Shown here: in pieces, positions 18,743 through 26,993 of the stretch
Position numbering within the stretch: the stretch's first letter is position 1
Layout of the letters: each line of letters begins with the position of its first letter
Source of the DNA: an uncultured Mycoplasmatota bacterium
Lineage (GTDB): Bacteria; Bacillota_I; Bacilli_A; RF39; UBA660
NCBI GenBank assembly: GCA_900546055.1
Contig: URBG01000007.1
Coordinates: 1-51,346 of the forward strand
Reading direction: 5' to 3'
DNA length: 51,346 nt
Notes under the pieces: generated by a model
The model's input: the letters and a program-made list of their open reading frames with translations, nothing else
What the model was told of the DNA's origin: nothing
The model's database searches: none
Translations under genes and position numbers: made by a program

Positions 18743-18748
18743 ATTAGT

Positions 18749-18780
18749 AAAAATAGCTTTGATCAAAAGCTATTTTTATT
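18749..18780 (+). terminator. Intrinsic terminator after exporter operon
   Basis: Perfect 12-bp stem AAAAATAGCTTT/AAAGCTATTTTT with a 5-nt loop. Confidence 0.85.
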
Positions 18781-18843
18781 TACGTATTTTAAACGGTTCT
18801 AATAAAATACGTGGTAAACTATAAATAGTTAGGAAGTGTTGTT

Positions 18844-19503
18844 ATGAATAAAGAAATAAAACCGATAATTGCAATATCGCAGCAAATAGGTGATGAACCA
18901 GATACATTGCTTTTATATAATAATTATATTCGTTTTGTTGAGAGTCAAGGTGCATTAGCGTTTGTTCTTCCCAATTATTTAAATATTGAAGATATGGAAG
19001 TAATGCTTAATATTTGTGATGGAATTATATTACCTGGTGGCGATGATGGCCATTTTGATAGAGAAAAGGCCGAATCAAAGATTATTGAGATAGCTATAAA
19101 AAAGGATATCCCACTACTTGGAATATGTATGGGGCTTCAAGTATCAAATGTTGTACTTGGGGGGACTACTAAGAAAGATATTCCAAATCATTGGCAAATT
19201 TTCCCTTATAATGTAGTAAGTCATAGTGTTGATGTTATTCCTAATACTCCACTTTTTGAGATGTTAGGCGAAAGTAAAATTCAGGTGAATAGTATGCATA
19301 ATAATTGTATCGATGTTTTAGCTAATTCATTAGTGATAATGGCGATGGATGATAAGGTTATCGAAGCTGCATATCGACCAGAAAATTCATTTTTTATGCT
19401 CTTTCAGTGGCACCCAGAGTTTATTATAGAGTCTAATTCAAGTAAAGCTATTGCAGAATCATTTGTTAGGGCATGTAAACGATATCATAATAAAAAAATA
19501 TGA
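18844..19503 (+). CDS. Class I glutamine amidotransferase / gamma-glutamyl hydrolase family (peptidase C26)
   Basis: 219 residues. GIILPGGDD (60-68), nucleophile Cys95 in LLGICMG, and His190/Glu192 in QWHPEF form the catalytic triad. The SMHNN segment matches PuuD-like gamma-glutamyl-GABA hydrolases. It probably cleaves a gamma-glutamyl bond in the cytoplasm; the true substrate is unknown because no polyamine genes lie nearby. Single gene. Confidence 0.85.
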   Translation: MNKEIKPIIAISQQIGDEPDTLLLYNNYIRFVESQGALAFVLPNYLNIEDMEVMLNICDGIILPGGDDGHFDREKAESKIIEIAIKKDIPLLGICMGLQVSNVVLGGTTKKDIPNHWQIFPYNVVSHSVDVIPNTPLFEMLGESKIQVNSMHNNCIDVLANSLVIMAMDDKVIEAAYRPENSFFMLFQWHPEFIIESNSSKAIAESFVRACKRYHNKKI

Positions 19504-19515
19504 TATAATACAGTT

Positions 19516-19622
19516 ACAAAGTTAAAAACACAGTTTCGGTTGGTAGTCCGAACGTAATAATTTTATTATCAGTAACCTTCCTCCTAGGTCGTCCATACTT
19601 TGTTTATATTTTAATAGGAGGG
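19516..19622 (+). promoter_or_regulatory. yjdF-motif riboswitch (azaaromatic-sensing class)
   Basis: The 5' leader of a yjdF-family gene forms a multi-stem element closed by ACAAAGT (19516-19522) and ACTTTGT (19597-19603), with the segment CGGTTGGTAGTCCG inside. CCTCCTA (19580-19586) is perfectly complementary to TAGGAGG (19615-19621), the ribosome site, so translation control by site masking is likely. The yjdF RNA class is known to bind azaaromatic compounds. Assignment rests on the gene family plus the visible fold. Confidence 0.75.
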
Positions 19623-19630
19623 CGGTTTGT

Positions 19631-20047
19631 ATGGAAACTGTACAAATTAAATTGACAGTCTTATTTGACGGCACTTTTTGGAATGGGATTTTTGAAAGAA
19701 TTGTTGATGATAAGCTTGAAGTGGCCAAAGTAACTTTTGGAAGTGAGCCAAAGGATGCAGAAATTTTGGAATTTATTATTTATAAATTTCATGCTTTAAA
19801 TTTTAGTTTGCCAATTTCAAACGATGCTAAAAGTATGAGTGGTGTAAATCCTAAGCGGATGAAGAGACTCGTAAAAAAACAAGTAGATAGCACTTTGGGA
19901 ACAAAGTCGCAGCAGGCTTTGAAACTTCAGCAGGAACAAACGAAAATATTTCGTAAATCAACTTCTAAGCAAATAAGGGATGACTTTTTGAAATATAAAT
20001 TTCAAATGAAACAGGAAAAAAAGCGTCAAAAGCATAAAGGCCGATAA
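19631..20047 (+). CDS. yjdF: YjdF-family protein (DUF2992)
   Basis: 138 residues. N-terminal LTVLFDGTFWNGIFER is typical of DUF2992. The second half is very basic and helical (RMKRLVKKQ, QMKQEKKRQKHKGR), hinting at nucleic-acid or ribosome contact. Function is unknown; the family is usually preceded by the yjdF riboswitch, as here. Followed by a terminator. Confidence 0.9.
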   Translation: METVQIKLTVLFDGTFWNGIFERIVDDKLEVAKVTFGSEPKDAEILEFIIYKFHALNFSLPISNDAKSMSGVNPKRMKRLVKKQVDSTLGTKSQQALKLQQEQTKIFRKSTSKQIRDDFLKYKFQMKQEKKRQKHKGR

Positions 20048-20048
20048 C

Positions 20049-20079
20049 AAAAGGAACTTACTATGTAAGTTCCTTTTTG
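20049..20079 (+). terminator. Intrinsic terminator after yjdF
   Basis: Perfect stem AAAAGGAACTTAC/GTAAGTTCCTTTT with a 3-nt loop and T tail. Confidence 0.88.
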
Positions 20080-20131
20080 GTAGTAAATAAATTTTATTTC
20101 TGATATAATCAAGTTAAAGAGGAGTTAGATT

Positions 20132-20386
20132 ATGAATAATGATTTTAAAGTTTTAATTCAAAATTTGGATAAATTACATACCACAGAAATGGGTATCGAT
20201 CGAATAAGAAAAAATCTTGATTTAGATACTAATGATGTTGTTGCTTGGTGTAGAAAAAAGATTAGCGATTCAAAAAGTTATATATTTAGAAAAGGTAAGA
20301 ATTGGTATATTGATATAGAAAACTGCGAAATCACAGTTAATGCCTACAGCTATACAATAATAACTGCCCATAAGTTAAAAAAGTAA
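20132..20386 (+). CDS. DUF3781 family protein
   Basis: 84 residues that match the DUF3781 pattern as I know it: DKLHTTEMGIDRIRKNL, DVVAWCRKKI, RKGKNWYIDI and ITVNAYSYTIITAHK. Small soluble protein of unknown function common in gut Firmicutes. Ribosome site AGAGGAG. It precedes a SAP-domain gene by nine bases, so the two are probably co-transcribed. Confidence 0.8.
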   Translation: MNNDFKVLIQNLDKLHTTEMGIDRIRKNLDLDTNDVVAWCRKKISDSKSYIFRKGKNWYIDIENCEITVNAYSYTIITAHKLKK

Positions 20387-20395
20387 GGTGAGAAA

Positions 20396-21010
20396 ATGAG
20401 ACCACAATTTAAAGATATTAAATCGTATGATGAATTTAAAAAACATTATTGGTATTTGGAAGAATTAAAACAAATTTGTAAGGATTTAAAGATTGATTAT
20501 TCTGGCGGGAAAATAGAACTTAATCATAATATTGAAGAATATTTCAAAGGGAATTTAGTTAAAAAGAAACAAGTAATTAAAAAAAGTAAAAGTGTGGTAG
20601 ATGTATTAACATTAGACACTAAATTAGTGGAATCTGGCTTCGTTTTTAATCAAAAGTTTAGAGATTTTTTTATTAAACAAACAGGAATTGAAAATTTTAA
20701 ATTTAATGCAGATATGGTAGCAACTGCTAAAAAGGTAAAACTAGATAATGATGACACTTTTACGTTGGGAGACATGCTTGATATTTATTATGGAAAGAAG
20801 GAGTATGCGAAATACGATAATTCTTCATGTCAGTGGAATAAGTTTCTAAGAGATTTTTGTGCGGATGAAAAAACTGCTGTTTTTAATAATAAACTAAAAG
20901 TGGCTTCAAAGTTATGGAGTATAGTTCGTGATTCACCGATGGACAAGGTTTACAGCAGACAGTTATTAGATGAAAACTGGGATATACTTAATAAATATTT
21001 TAATTGTTAA
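20396..21010 (+). CDS. SAP-like domain protein (DUF6434-type)
   Basis: 204 residues. The N-terminal SAP-like helix pair (about 10-50; YWYLEELKQICKDL then GGKIELNHNIEEYFKG) is a putative DNA-binding motif. The C-terminal part (about 75-200; FVFNQKFRDFFIKQTG, FTLGDMLDIYYGKK, WNKFLRDFCAD) matches DUF6434-like proteins. Function not established. Co-transcribed with the DUF3781 gene. Confidence 0.75.
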   Translation: MRPQFKDIKSYDEFKKHYWYLEELKQICKDLKIDYSGGKIELNHNIEEYFKGNLVKKKQVIKKSKSVVDVLTLDTKLVESGFVFNQKFRDFFIKQTGIENFKFNADMVATAKKVKLDNDDTFTLGDMLDIYYGKKEYAKYDNSSCQWNKFLRDFCADEKTAVFNNKLKVASKLWSIVRDSPMDKVYSRQLLDENWDILNKYFNC

Positions 21011-21091
21011 AAACCTTTGCGCTTTTTCCAAATGATTTTGGTAGATTATTAATATGTTTGATTTTATAATTGTTAGTGAAAGGAGTAAAAT

Positions 21092-21442
21092 ATGAATATT
21101 GGAGAAAAAATTTTCAAATTAAGAAAAGATCAAAAACTTTCACAAGAACAATTAGCAGAAAAGGTAGGGGTTACAAGACAGACAATTTCAAACTGGGAGC
21201 TTAATGAAACTGTGCCAGATACTAATCAGCTCATTGCTTTGTCTAAAACTTTAAATATTAGTATTGATGAATTGGTCAATAACGATATAAATAATATTAT
21301 GGTTAAAAAGGTTAGTAATACGGAAAGATTAGCCGGAATGGTTATTAAAATACTTAAAGTAATTGGAACTTTGATAATTATATATGGAGTATTTATATTG
21401 TTTATGGGATTAGTAATTATAATATATGCAGCATGCAAATAA
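21092..21442 (+). CDS. XRE-family regulator with C-terminal membrane helix
   Basis: 116 residues. The Cro/CI helix-turn-helix covers about 1-60 (LSQEQLAEKVGVTRQTISNWE). A hydrophobic segment at about 87-113 predicts one membrane span, a common architecture of small Firmicutes XRE proteins. Target unknown. AAAGGAG site, terminator immediately after. Confidence 0.88.
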   Translation: MNIGEKIFKLRKDQKLSQEQLAEKVGVTRQTISNWELNETVPDTNQLIALSKTLNISIDELVNNDINNIMVKKVSNTERLAGMVIKILKVIGTLIIIYGVFILFMGLVIIIYAACK

Positions 21443-21443
21443 T

Positions 21444-21473
21444 AAAAGGACAAATAAAATTTGTTCTTTTTTG
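21444..21473 (+). terminator. Intrinsic terminator after XRE gene
   Basis: Stem AAAAGGACAAAT/ATTTGTTCTTTT with one G-T pair and a T tail. Confidence 0.82.
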
Positions 21474-21485
21474 TAGTTTAAATAC

Positions 21486-21516
21486 TTGACTTAGAGTTTA
21501 CTTTGGATGTTAAAAT
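21486..21516 (+). promoter_or_regulatory. MerR-type promoter/operator for the cyclophilin-like gene
   Basis: TTGACT (21486-21491) and TAAAAT (21511-21516) with a 19-bp spacer. The spacer carries the dyad CTTAGAGTTTACTTTGG. The overlong spacer is the hallmark of MerR-activated promoters. Confidence 0.7.
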
Positions 21517-21539
21517 TATAATAAAAGGAGATGGGATTT

Positions 21540-22025
21540 ATGGTTAAAAGAATTATAGCTTTAGTGATGATAATTATTTTAATTGGTACAATAATTTATT
21601 TTTTTGGAACTGGCAAGCAAGATAAGTCTCAAGTGTCAAACATTGATGAAAAAAAGATAAGTAGGGAAAATTTGAATATAGAAATCAAAATAAATGATAG
21701 AAATTTTATGGTTGATTTGGAAGATAATGAAACGGCTCGGGCTTTTTTAAATATTTTACCGATATCGATGAAAATGAAAGAACTCAATTCTAATGAAAAG
21801 TATTATGATTTGCCAAATAAACTTCCGACATCAGAAGAACACTATTCTAATATAGAGGTAGGTGATTTAATGCTATATGGAGATAAGACAATAGTTTTGT
21901 TTTATGAAAATTTTAATACCTCTTACAATTACACGAAGATAGGGAAAGTTCAAAACATTAAGGAACTGAAAGAATATTTAGGTAAAGGTGATATTGAAGT
22001 AACTTTTCAAAAAAATAATAATTAA
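21540..22025 (+). CDS. Lipid/membrane-anchored cyclophilin-like fold protein
   Basis: 161 residues from the ATG at 21540. AAGGAG lies nine bases before it, whereas the ATG at 21531 touches that site, so the later start is preferred. Residues about 5-22 form a signal/anchor helix. The domain at about 45-158 (IEIKINDRNFMVDLEDNETA ... LPISMKMKELN ... GDLMLYGDKTIVLFYE) is the cyclophilin-like-2 fold often found next to flavodoxins. Its promoter matches that of the merR operon downstream, so it is likely part of the same stress response. Confidence 0.8.
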   Translation: MVKRIIALVMIIILIGTIIYFFGTGKQDKSQVSNIDEKKISRENLNIEIKINDRNFMVDLEDNETARAFLNILPISMKMKELNSNEKYYDLPNKLPTSEEHYSNIEVGDLMLYGDKTIVLFYENFNTSYNYTKIGKVQNIKELKEYLGKGDIEVTFQKNNN

Positions 22026-22031
22026 AAACGC

Positions 22032-22062
22032 TTGACTTGGAGTTAACTTTAAGGTATATGAT
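22032..22062 (+). promoter_or_regulatory. MerR-type promoter/operator of the merR-cupin-flavodoxin operon
   Basis: TTGACT (22032-22037) and TATGAT (22057-22062) with a 19-bp spacer that contains the dyad CTTGGAGTTAACTTTAAG, like operators described for AdhR/NmlR regulators. Confidence 0.8.
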
Positions 22063-22080
22063 AATAATGGAGGTATACAA

Positions 22081-22458
22081 ATGAGAATTAAAGAAGTAGC
22101 AAAAATGTTTGGGATGACTGAGGATACGCTTAGATATTATGAAAAATCTGGACTAATTGGACCTATTAAGAAAATGCCGAACGGAATGCGTGATTATACT
22201 GAAGATGATTTAGCGAGAATTGAATTTGTTAAATGTATGCGTGGGGCGACTTTACCGATTGAGGTTTTAAGAAAGTATATGGAACTTTATGATCAAGGTG
22301 ATTCGACTTTTGAGGAACGAAAAGAGCTTTTGATTAAGCAGCGAGATATATTGAAAGATAAGATTACAGATATGAATAAGGCTTATGAAAAATTAAACAT
22401 GAAAATAGAAATGTATAATAATAAGAGCTTGGAAACAAAATTAGTGAAAAAGGATTGA
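22081..22458 (+). CDS. MerR-family regulator, AdhR/NmlR-like
   Basis: 125 residues. Winged helix 1-70 (IKEVAKMFGMTEDTLRYYEKSGLI) and a C-terminal dimer helix. Cys52 in FVKCMRG sits at the position of the redox/aldehyde-sensing Cys of B. subtilis AdhR. It probably activates its own operon and the upstream cyclophilin-like gene through two 19-bp-spacer promoters. The signal may be aldehydes, quinones or thiol stress, which is an inference from the family. AGGAGGT-like site (GGAGGT) upstream. Confidence 0.9.
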   Translation: MRIKEVAKMFGMTEDTLRYYEKSGLIGPIKKMPNGMRDYTEDDLARIEFVKCMRGATLPIEVLRKYMELYDQGDSTFEERKELLIKQRDILKDKITDMNKAYEKLNMKIEMYNNKSLETKLVKKD

Positions 22459-22470
22459 AAAGGGGTAATT

Positions 22471-22875
22471 ATGAACGAAGGAATTGAAATCTTTCCAAGA
22501 GGAGATAAAAATCCTTTTGGTCAATATTTTAGTGGTCAAAGTTATTTAAATATGCTTTCAACAGAAGGAGTAGTTATTGGAAATGTAACTTTTGAACCAG
22601 GTTGTATTAATAATTGGCATATTCATCATGCAAATAAAGGTGGCGGACAGATTTTATTAGTAACATCTGGCCGTGGTTATTATCAAGAATGGGGAAAAGA
22701 GCCAATTGAATTACATTCTGGCGATGTAGTAAAAATTCCAGCTAATGTCAAGCATTGGCACGGCGCTGCTAAGGATAGTGTGTTTGTTCATTTTGCGATT
22801 GAGGTTCCGGGTGAAGAAGCAACTAATGAATGGTGTGAACCAGTTAGTAATGATGATTACTGTAATCTTAAATAG
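22471..22875 (+). CDS. Cupin-domain protein
   Basis: 134-residue single cupin barrel. Metal ligands His50, His52, Gln60 and His95 are visible (NNWHIHH, GGQILL, VKHWHG). Such small cupins often sit with carboxymuconolactone-decarboxylase-like or quinone-related redox genes. Member of the MerR operon, 12 bases after merR and 8 before the flavodoxin. Reaction unknown. Confidence 0.88.
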   Translation: MNEGIEIFPRGDKNPFGQYFSGQSYLNMLSTEGVVIGNVTFEPGCINNWHIHHANKGGGQILLVTSGRGYYQEWGKEPIELHSGDVVKIPANVKHWHGAAKDSVFVHFAIEVPGEEATNEWCEPVSNDDYCNLK

Positions 22876-22883
22876 GAGGCGTT

Positions 22884-23366
22884 ATGAAAACATTAATAGT
22901 TTATTTTTCGTATAGTGGTAATACGAGAATAATTAGTAATTATATAAATAGTAAAATTAATTCTGATATGTTAGAGTTAGAAACGTTGGTTAAATATTCT
23001 GACGATTATAGTCAAGTTACTTATCAAGGAAAAGATGAAGTTGAGCAGGAATTTAAACCAAGGTTAAAGGTAAACGATTTAAATTTACAAGATTATGATA
23101 TTATTTTATTAGGTAGTCCAATTTGGTGGTATACAATTGCACCAGCGGTTAGGACGTTTTTATCGGAGAACGATTTATCTGGAAAGAAACTATTCCCCTT
23201 TATAACTAATGGTGGGTATGGGCTTGGACATAGTTTAGAAGATATTAAAACTTTATGTACTTGCGAAGTTGGTAAAGTATTGGAAATCCCATTTGAGGGT
23301 AATTATCAAATAAAAGATAATATTGAAATTGATGATTGGTTAAAAGAAATAGAGGAGATGAAATAA
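22884..23366 (+). CDS. Flavodoxin
   Basis: 160 residues. The FMN phosphate loop is YSGNTR within 8-15. The GSPIWWYTIAPAVRTFL region binds the flavin. A long-chain-like flavodoxin with reductive roles in many stress operons. Ribosome site AGGAGG at the cupin stop. The stop overlaps the following gene by one base. Confidence 0.9.
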   Translation: MKTLIVYFSYSGNTRIISNYINSKINSDMLELETLVKYSDDYSQVTYQGKDEVEQEFKPRLKVNDLNLQDYDIILLGSPIWWYTIAPAVRTFLSENDLSGKKLFPFITNGGYGLGHSLEDIKTLCTCEVGKVLEIPFEGNYQIKDNIEIDDWLKEIEEMK

Positions 23367-24247
23367 TGGAAAAGGCAAAAGTTTATTTTACAAAAGAAAT
23401 TACACCAGAGAAAGTAGTAGAAGTTTATGAAGCATTAAACAAAGAATTAGAAGGGAAAGTTGCTGTTAAGGTGCATTCAGGGGAAGCTGGGAATCAAAAT
23501 TATTTACATCCAGAATTTATGCGTCCAATGATTGAGCGTGTTAATGGTACTGTTGTGGAGTGTAATACTGCTTATGATGGAGCACGTAATACGACAGAAA
23601 AACATAAAAAATTGATTGAAGATCATGGTTGGACAAAATACTTTAATGTTGATTTAATGGATGCCGAAGGTGATGACTTGGTTCTTGATATTCCAGAAGG
23701 AAAAATTATAAATAGAAATTATGTTGGTAAAAATTTGGCTAATTATGATTCGATGTTAGTGTTGTCACATTTTAAAGGGCATCCAATGGGTGGCTATGGT
23801 GGAGCTTTAAAACAACTTTCAATAGGGGTTGCATCAAGTCATGGAAAAAGCTATATTCATTGTATTGGTAATGAAAATGGGACTTTTGAAGAGATGTTTC
23901 AAGTCGATCAAACGAAATTTTTAGAGGCTATGGCTGAAGCCGCTTCTTCGGTAGTTAAATATTTTAAGGGAAATGCGGTTTATATTAATGTCATGTGCAA
24001 TATGTCAGTAGATTGTGATTGCTGTGCTGTTGCTGAAGATCCTTGTATGAAAGATATTGGTATTTTGGCTTCACTTGATCCTGTGGCTTTAGACGAGGCT
24101 TGTTTAGACTTAGTTTATAATTCTGATGATCCAGGCCGTGATCATTTAGTTGAAAGAATTGAAACAAGAAATGGAAGGCATACCGTTGATTATGCTGCTG
24201 AGATTGGTGTAGGAACAAAGGAATATGAGATAATAAACATTGATTAA
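23366..24247 (+). CDS. DUF362 domain protein
   Basis: 293 residues from the ATG at 23366, which overlaps the flavodoxin stop and has GAGGAG eight bases upstream; an upstream TTG in frame has no such site. DUF362 features include AVKVHSGE, a central LSHFKGH segment, MCNMSVDCDCCAVAEDPC (Cys cluster, possible metal or Fe-S ligands) and LASLDPVALDEACLDL. Probably a redox protein supplied by the adjacent flavodoxin, by context only. Last gene of the MerR operon. Confidence 0.85.
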   Translation: MEKAKVYFTKEITPEKVVEVYEALNKELEGKVAVKVHSGEAGNQNYLHPEFMRPMIERVNGTVVECNTAYDGARNTTEKHKKLIEDHGWTKYFNVDLMDAEGDDLVLDIPEGKIINRNYVGKNLANYDSMLVLSHFKGHPMGGYGGALKQLSIGVASSHGKSYIHCIGNENGTFEEMFQVDQTKFLEAMAEAASSVVKYFKGNAVYINVMCNMSVDCDCCAVAEDPCMKDIGILASLDPVALDEACLDLVYNSDDPGRDHLVERIETRNGRHTVDYAAEIGVGTKEYEIINID

Positions 24248-24306
24248 GGGGATATTATATATACCTTTTTTTCTGATTATGATATAATTAATCTAGGAGG
24301 GTAAGT

Positions 24307-24837
24307 ATGGTTTATTTATGTAATGTTAAGTCTCCAGTTGGTAATATTATGTTAGCAAGTGATGGCGATAATTTGATAGGTCTTTGGCTTGAAGGTCAAA
24401 AGTATTATGCCAGAACAATAAAAGGTGAAACCGATTTTAAAGATTTGCCTGTTTTTGAACAAACAAAAAAATGGTTAGCTGATTATTTTAAAGGCAATAT
24501 TCCTAAAACAAAACTTTCTTTAAAACCACACGGAAGTGAATTTCAGAAAAGGGTTTGGGATATGCTTGAACAAATACAATATGGAAAAACTATTACTTAT
24601 GGTGATATTGCAAAGAAAATAGAAAAAGAAACAGGACGAAATGCTTCTGCTCAAGCAGTGGGTGGAGCGGTAGGCCATAATCCTATTTCTATAATTATTC
24701 CATGTCACCGCGTAGTTGGGGCAGATGGAAGTTTAACTGGGTATGCTGGCGGAATTGATAAAAAGATAAAACTTTTAGAGCTTGAAGGCGTAGATATGCA
24801 AAACTTATATGTTCCTTCTAAGGGAACTGCACTTTAA
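24307..24837 (+). CDS. ogt: Methylated-DNA--protein-cysteine methyltransferase
   Basis: 176 residues. Active-site IPCHRV with Cys133, preceded by the helix-turn-helix recognition region (YGDIAKKIEKETG ... AQAVGGAVGHNP). It removes alkyl groups from O6-guanine in DNA by suicide transfer. AGGAGGGT ribosome site; a TATAAT box about 20 bases upstream suggests its own promoter. Followed by a terminator. Confidence 0.95.
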   Translation: MVYLCNVKSPVGNIMLASDGDNLIGLWLEGQKYYARTIKGETDFKDLPVFEQTKKWLADYFKGNIPKTKLSLKPHGSEFQKRVWDMLEQIQYGKTITYGDIAKKIEKETGRNASAQAVGGAVGHNPISIIIPCHRVVGADGSLTGYAGGIDKKIKLLELEGVDMQNLYVPSKGTAL

Positions 24838-24854
24838 AAGTACTTATTAAAATT

Positions 24855-24892
24855 AAAAAATGCTAATAAATAAAGATTATCAGCATTTTTTG
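24855..24892 (+). terminator. Intrinsic terminator after ogt
   Basis: Stem AAAAAATGCT/AGCATTTTTT with a partly paired inner loop. Confidence 0.78.
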
Positions 24893-24912
24893 TTTAAAAT
24901 TACCGAAAATTG

Positions 24913-24941
24913 TTGTCATGATTTTTCGAATATGTTATAAT
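24913..24941 (+). promoter_or_regulatory. Promoter of the DUF1292 gene
   Basis: TTGTCA (24913-24918), 17-bp spacer, TATAAT (24936-24941). An in-frame ATG at 24940 lies inside the -10 box and so cannot be the start of the next gene. Confidence 0.75.
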
Positions 24942-24966
24942 GTACTTTAGAATAGGAGGGCTGAAT

Positions 24967-25227
24967 ATGAATGAAAAGATTAAAGTTATTAATGAAAATG
25001 GGGAAGAAATAGAAGCAGAAGTACTACTATATTTTAATTTAGATAGTACAGGAAACGATTATATTTTATATACTTTTGGAGAAAAAGATGACCAAAAGAT
25101 GGAAACTATTCACGCATCAATTTTAAATAAAACTGAAGATGGTTATAAGCTAGAAACTATGCCTGATGGAGATTGGGAGACAGTAAAAGAAGTAATGCGT
25201 GAAATTATAAGGAATGAAGAGGAATAA
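24967..25227 (+). CDS. DUF1292 family protein (YrzB-like)
   Basis: 86 residues from ATG 24967, chosen because AGGAGG (24954-24959) is seven bases upstream and the alternative upstream ATG overlaps the promoter. It matches DUF1292: short acidic beta protein with INENGEEIEAEVLLYF, NDYILYTF and a WETVKEVM tail. Function unknown. The coiled-coil gene follows two bases later and is probably translated from the same message. Confidence 0.82.
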   Translation: MNEKIKVINENGEEIEAEVLLYFNLDSTGNDYILYTFGEKDDQKMETIHASILNKTEDGYKLETMPDGDWETVKEVMREIIRNEEE

Positions 25228-25229
25228 AA

Positions 25230-26894
25230 ATGGAAATAAAAGCAATACCATATGGGGGTAGTAAAGCTGTTAAAATTACGGAAGTTATGCGCCGTGATTT
25301 GAATTCTTATAACCAAAGAAAACAGGAAGTGGCTAGTTTTGAAGAAGAAATTGCTAAATTAGAGCAATCACTTAATGAAAAGAAAGCTATGGTTGATGAA
25401 CTAAATATTCAAGCCAGTAGTGAGGATAAAAAGGAAGCTAAAGATGCTACTAAAAAAATAAAAGCAGAAGAAAAAGAAATAAATAAAATTGATGATAATA
25501 TTAAACGTACACAAGATAAAATGAAAAAATTAACTGATAAACAAGATAAAGTACAGTTAGTTGGAGTAGTTTTAAATTCTTTCCATGAAATAGAAGATAC
25601 AAATTTAGAAAGCCAAGAAATGCCAGTGCAGGAAGAGGTTTCTGAAGTTGCCCCAGAAGTGCAAACACCTGAAGAAGTAACTACATCAGAAATTGACATG
25701 CCCGCAGAAAATGAAATAAATACTGAGATGCCTTCTATAGAGGAAGCGGTTCCAGTTGTTGAAACAGCTGAAGATTCAACAGCTTCTTTAGAAAATGATG
25801 AACAATCAGGTTTTGCATCTGAGTTAGATGATGATTTTGCATCTGAATTAGACGATGACTTCGAAATCGATGAATCAACAGATAATAATGAAGAAACTGG
25901 TGGGGAAAAGACTATTGAGCCTACACCAATTACGCCAGATTATAGTGGTTTAGATGATGAAACTAATGATAATTCTGATAATCCATTAGGTATTACAGAA
26001 GACGAAGCTAACCAAATTTGGGAGGGTCTTCAAAATGTAGAACTTTATAATGAAGAGACTCCAGCTACTTATGATGAGCCTCAGAATTATGAACCAATTA
26101 CAGAGCCTTCGGCTGAAACTACGGCGGTAGAGGAAACAGAGATTCCAGAGGAAGCTGCACCTGTAATTCCAGAAAAAACTGAGGAAGAAGTTAAGGAAGA
26201 AGTTCATAATGATATTGAACAAAGCATTCCAATTGTTGAAGTTCCAACACCAGTGAACACTGAAACCGTTATGAATCAAGTGTATAATGAAGTAGGGGTA
26301 GAACCTGAGGAAGAGCCAAAGGAAAGAGACTTAAAGAATTTAACATTATTTAAGGACTATGCCGATTATGTATTTACGTTTGGCCAAAAGCATTATGAAA
26401 AGGATGCCTTAACACCTTCAGAAATTGAAGCTTTAGACAATGTTAAAGATTTCTTATCAGAAAAGAGTTTCGAAACTAAGAGAACTACACAATATAAAAA
26501 GATTGATGATGAGAATAAAAAGTTAAAGAAGAAAGTTGTAACACTTGGTAAAGAGTTTACAAAGAATGTTGATAGTATCTCAGCTGAATATTCATCAGCA
26601 GTAGAAGAGTTAACAGAAATGGCTGAAGCGGCTAAAGAACAAGCCGAAGCTGATAGAGTTGAAAAAATTCAAACTCAAAAATTAAATGATTCTTTAACTG
26701 ATACGATCAAAGAACAATCACAAACTATTGAAGATTTGACTAATCAAAATAATGATTTACAAAGTACAATTGAAAGTCAAAATTCACAAATTGCTGATCT
26801 TGAAAAACAAAATGAAGAACAAGCAGCAAGAATTAGAGATTTTGAAGAAAAACTTAATACTGTATTTGGAATTGTTAAAGAAGTTAGTAATTAA
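25230..26894 (+). CDS. Acidic coiled-coil protein of unknown function
   Basis: 554 residues, strongly acidic. Residues about 25-110 form a first coiled coil (Lys/Glu-rich heptads). Residues 115-370 are a low-complexity Glu/Pro/Thr/Val linker with an exact repeat of SELDDDF. Residues about 375-430 form a folded region (LTLFKDYADYVFTFGQKHYEKDAL), and 435-545 a second long coiled coil. No signal peptide, so it is cytoplasmic and perhaps a scaffold. Unrecognised. Its build resembles the protein at 29899-31413 (linker rich in acidic and Pro residues). Confidence 0.7.
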   Translation: MEIKAIPYGGSKAVKITEVMRRDLNSYNQRKQEVASFEEEIAKLEQSLNEKKAMVDELNIQASSEDKKEAKDATKKIKAEEKEINKIDDNIKRTQDKMKKLTDKQDKVQLVGVVLNSFHEIEDTNLESQEMPVQEEVSEVAPEVQTPEEVTTSEIDMPAENEINTEMPSIEEAVPVVETAEDSTASLENDEQSGFASELDDDFASELDDDFEIDESTDNNEETGGEKTIEPTPITPDYSGLDDETNDNSDNPLGITEDEANQIWEGLQNVELYNEETPATYDEPQNYEPITEPSAETTAVEETEIPEEAAPVIPEKTEEEVKEEVHNDIEQSIPIVEVPTPVNTETVMNQVYNEVGVEPEEEPKERDLKNLTLFKDYADYVFTFGQKHYEKDALTPSEIEALDNVKDFLSEKSFETKRTTQYKKIDDENKKLKKKVVTLGKEFTKNVDSISAEYSSAVEELTEMAEAAKEQAEADRVEKIQTQKLNDSLTDTIKEQSQTIEDLTNQNNDLQSTIESQNSQIADLEKQNEEQAARIRDFEEKLNTVFGIVKEVSN

Positions 26895-26898
26895 TTTT

Positions 26899-26927
26899 AG
26901 AACAAGTTATATACTTGTTCTTTTTTA
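26899..26927 (+). terminator. Intrinsic terminator after coiled-coil gene
   Basis: Perfect AGAACAAGT/ACTTGTTCT stem with a T tail. Confidence 0.85.
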
Positions 26928-26993
26928 TGAGCAATGTCGTTTTTTGTTGTTTTTTGTTATGCTCTATAGTATAATATAATCAGGAGGGATATA

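Noticed and set aside
23991..24218. Minus-strand frame rich in His/Gln inside the DUF362 gene
   Set aside because: Typical shadow of Asp/Val codons; no start signals.
25986..26279. Minus-strand open frame inside the coiled-coil gene
   Set aside because: Composition is a shadow of the Glu/Pro/Thr-rich linker codons; no ribosome site or promoter.
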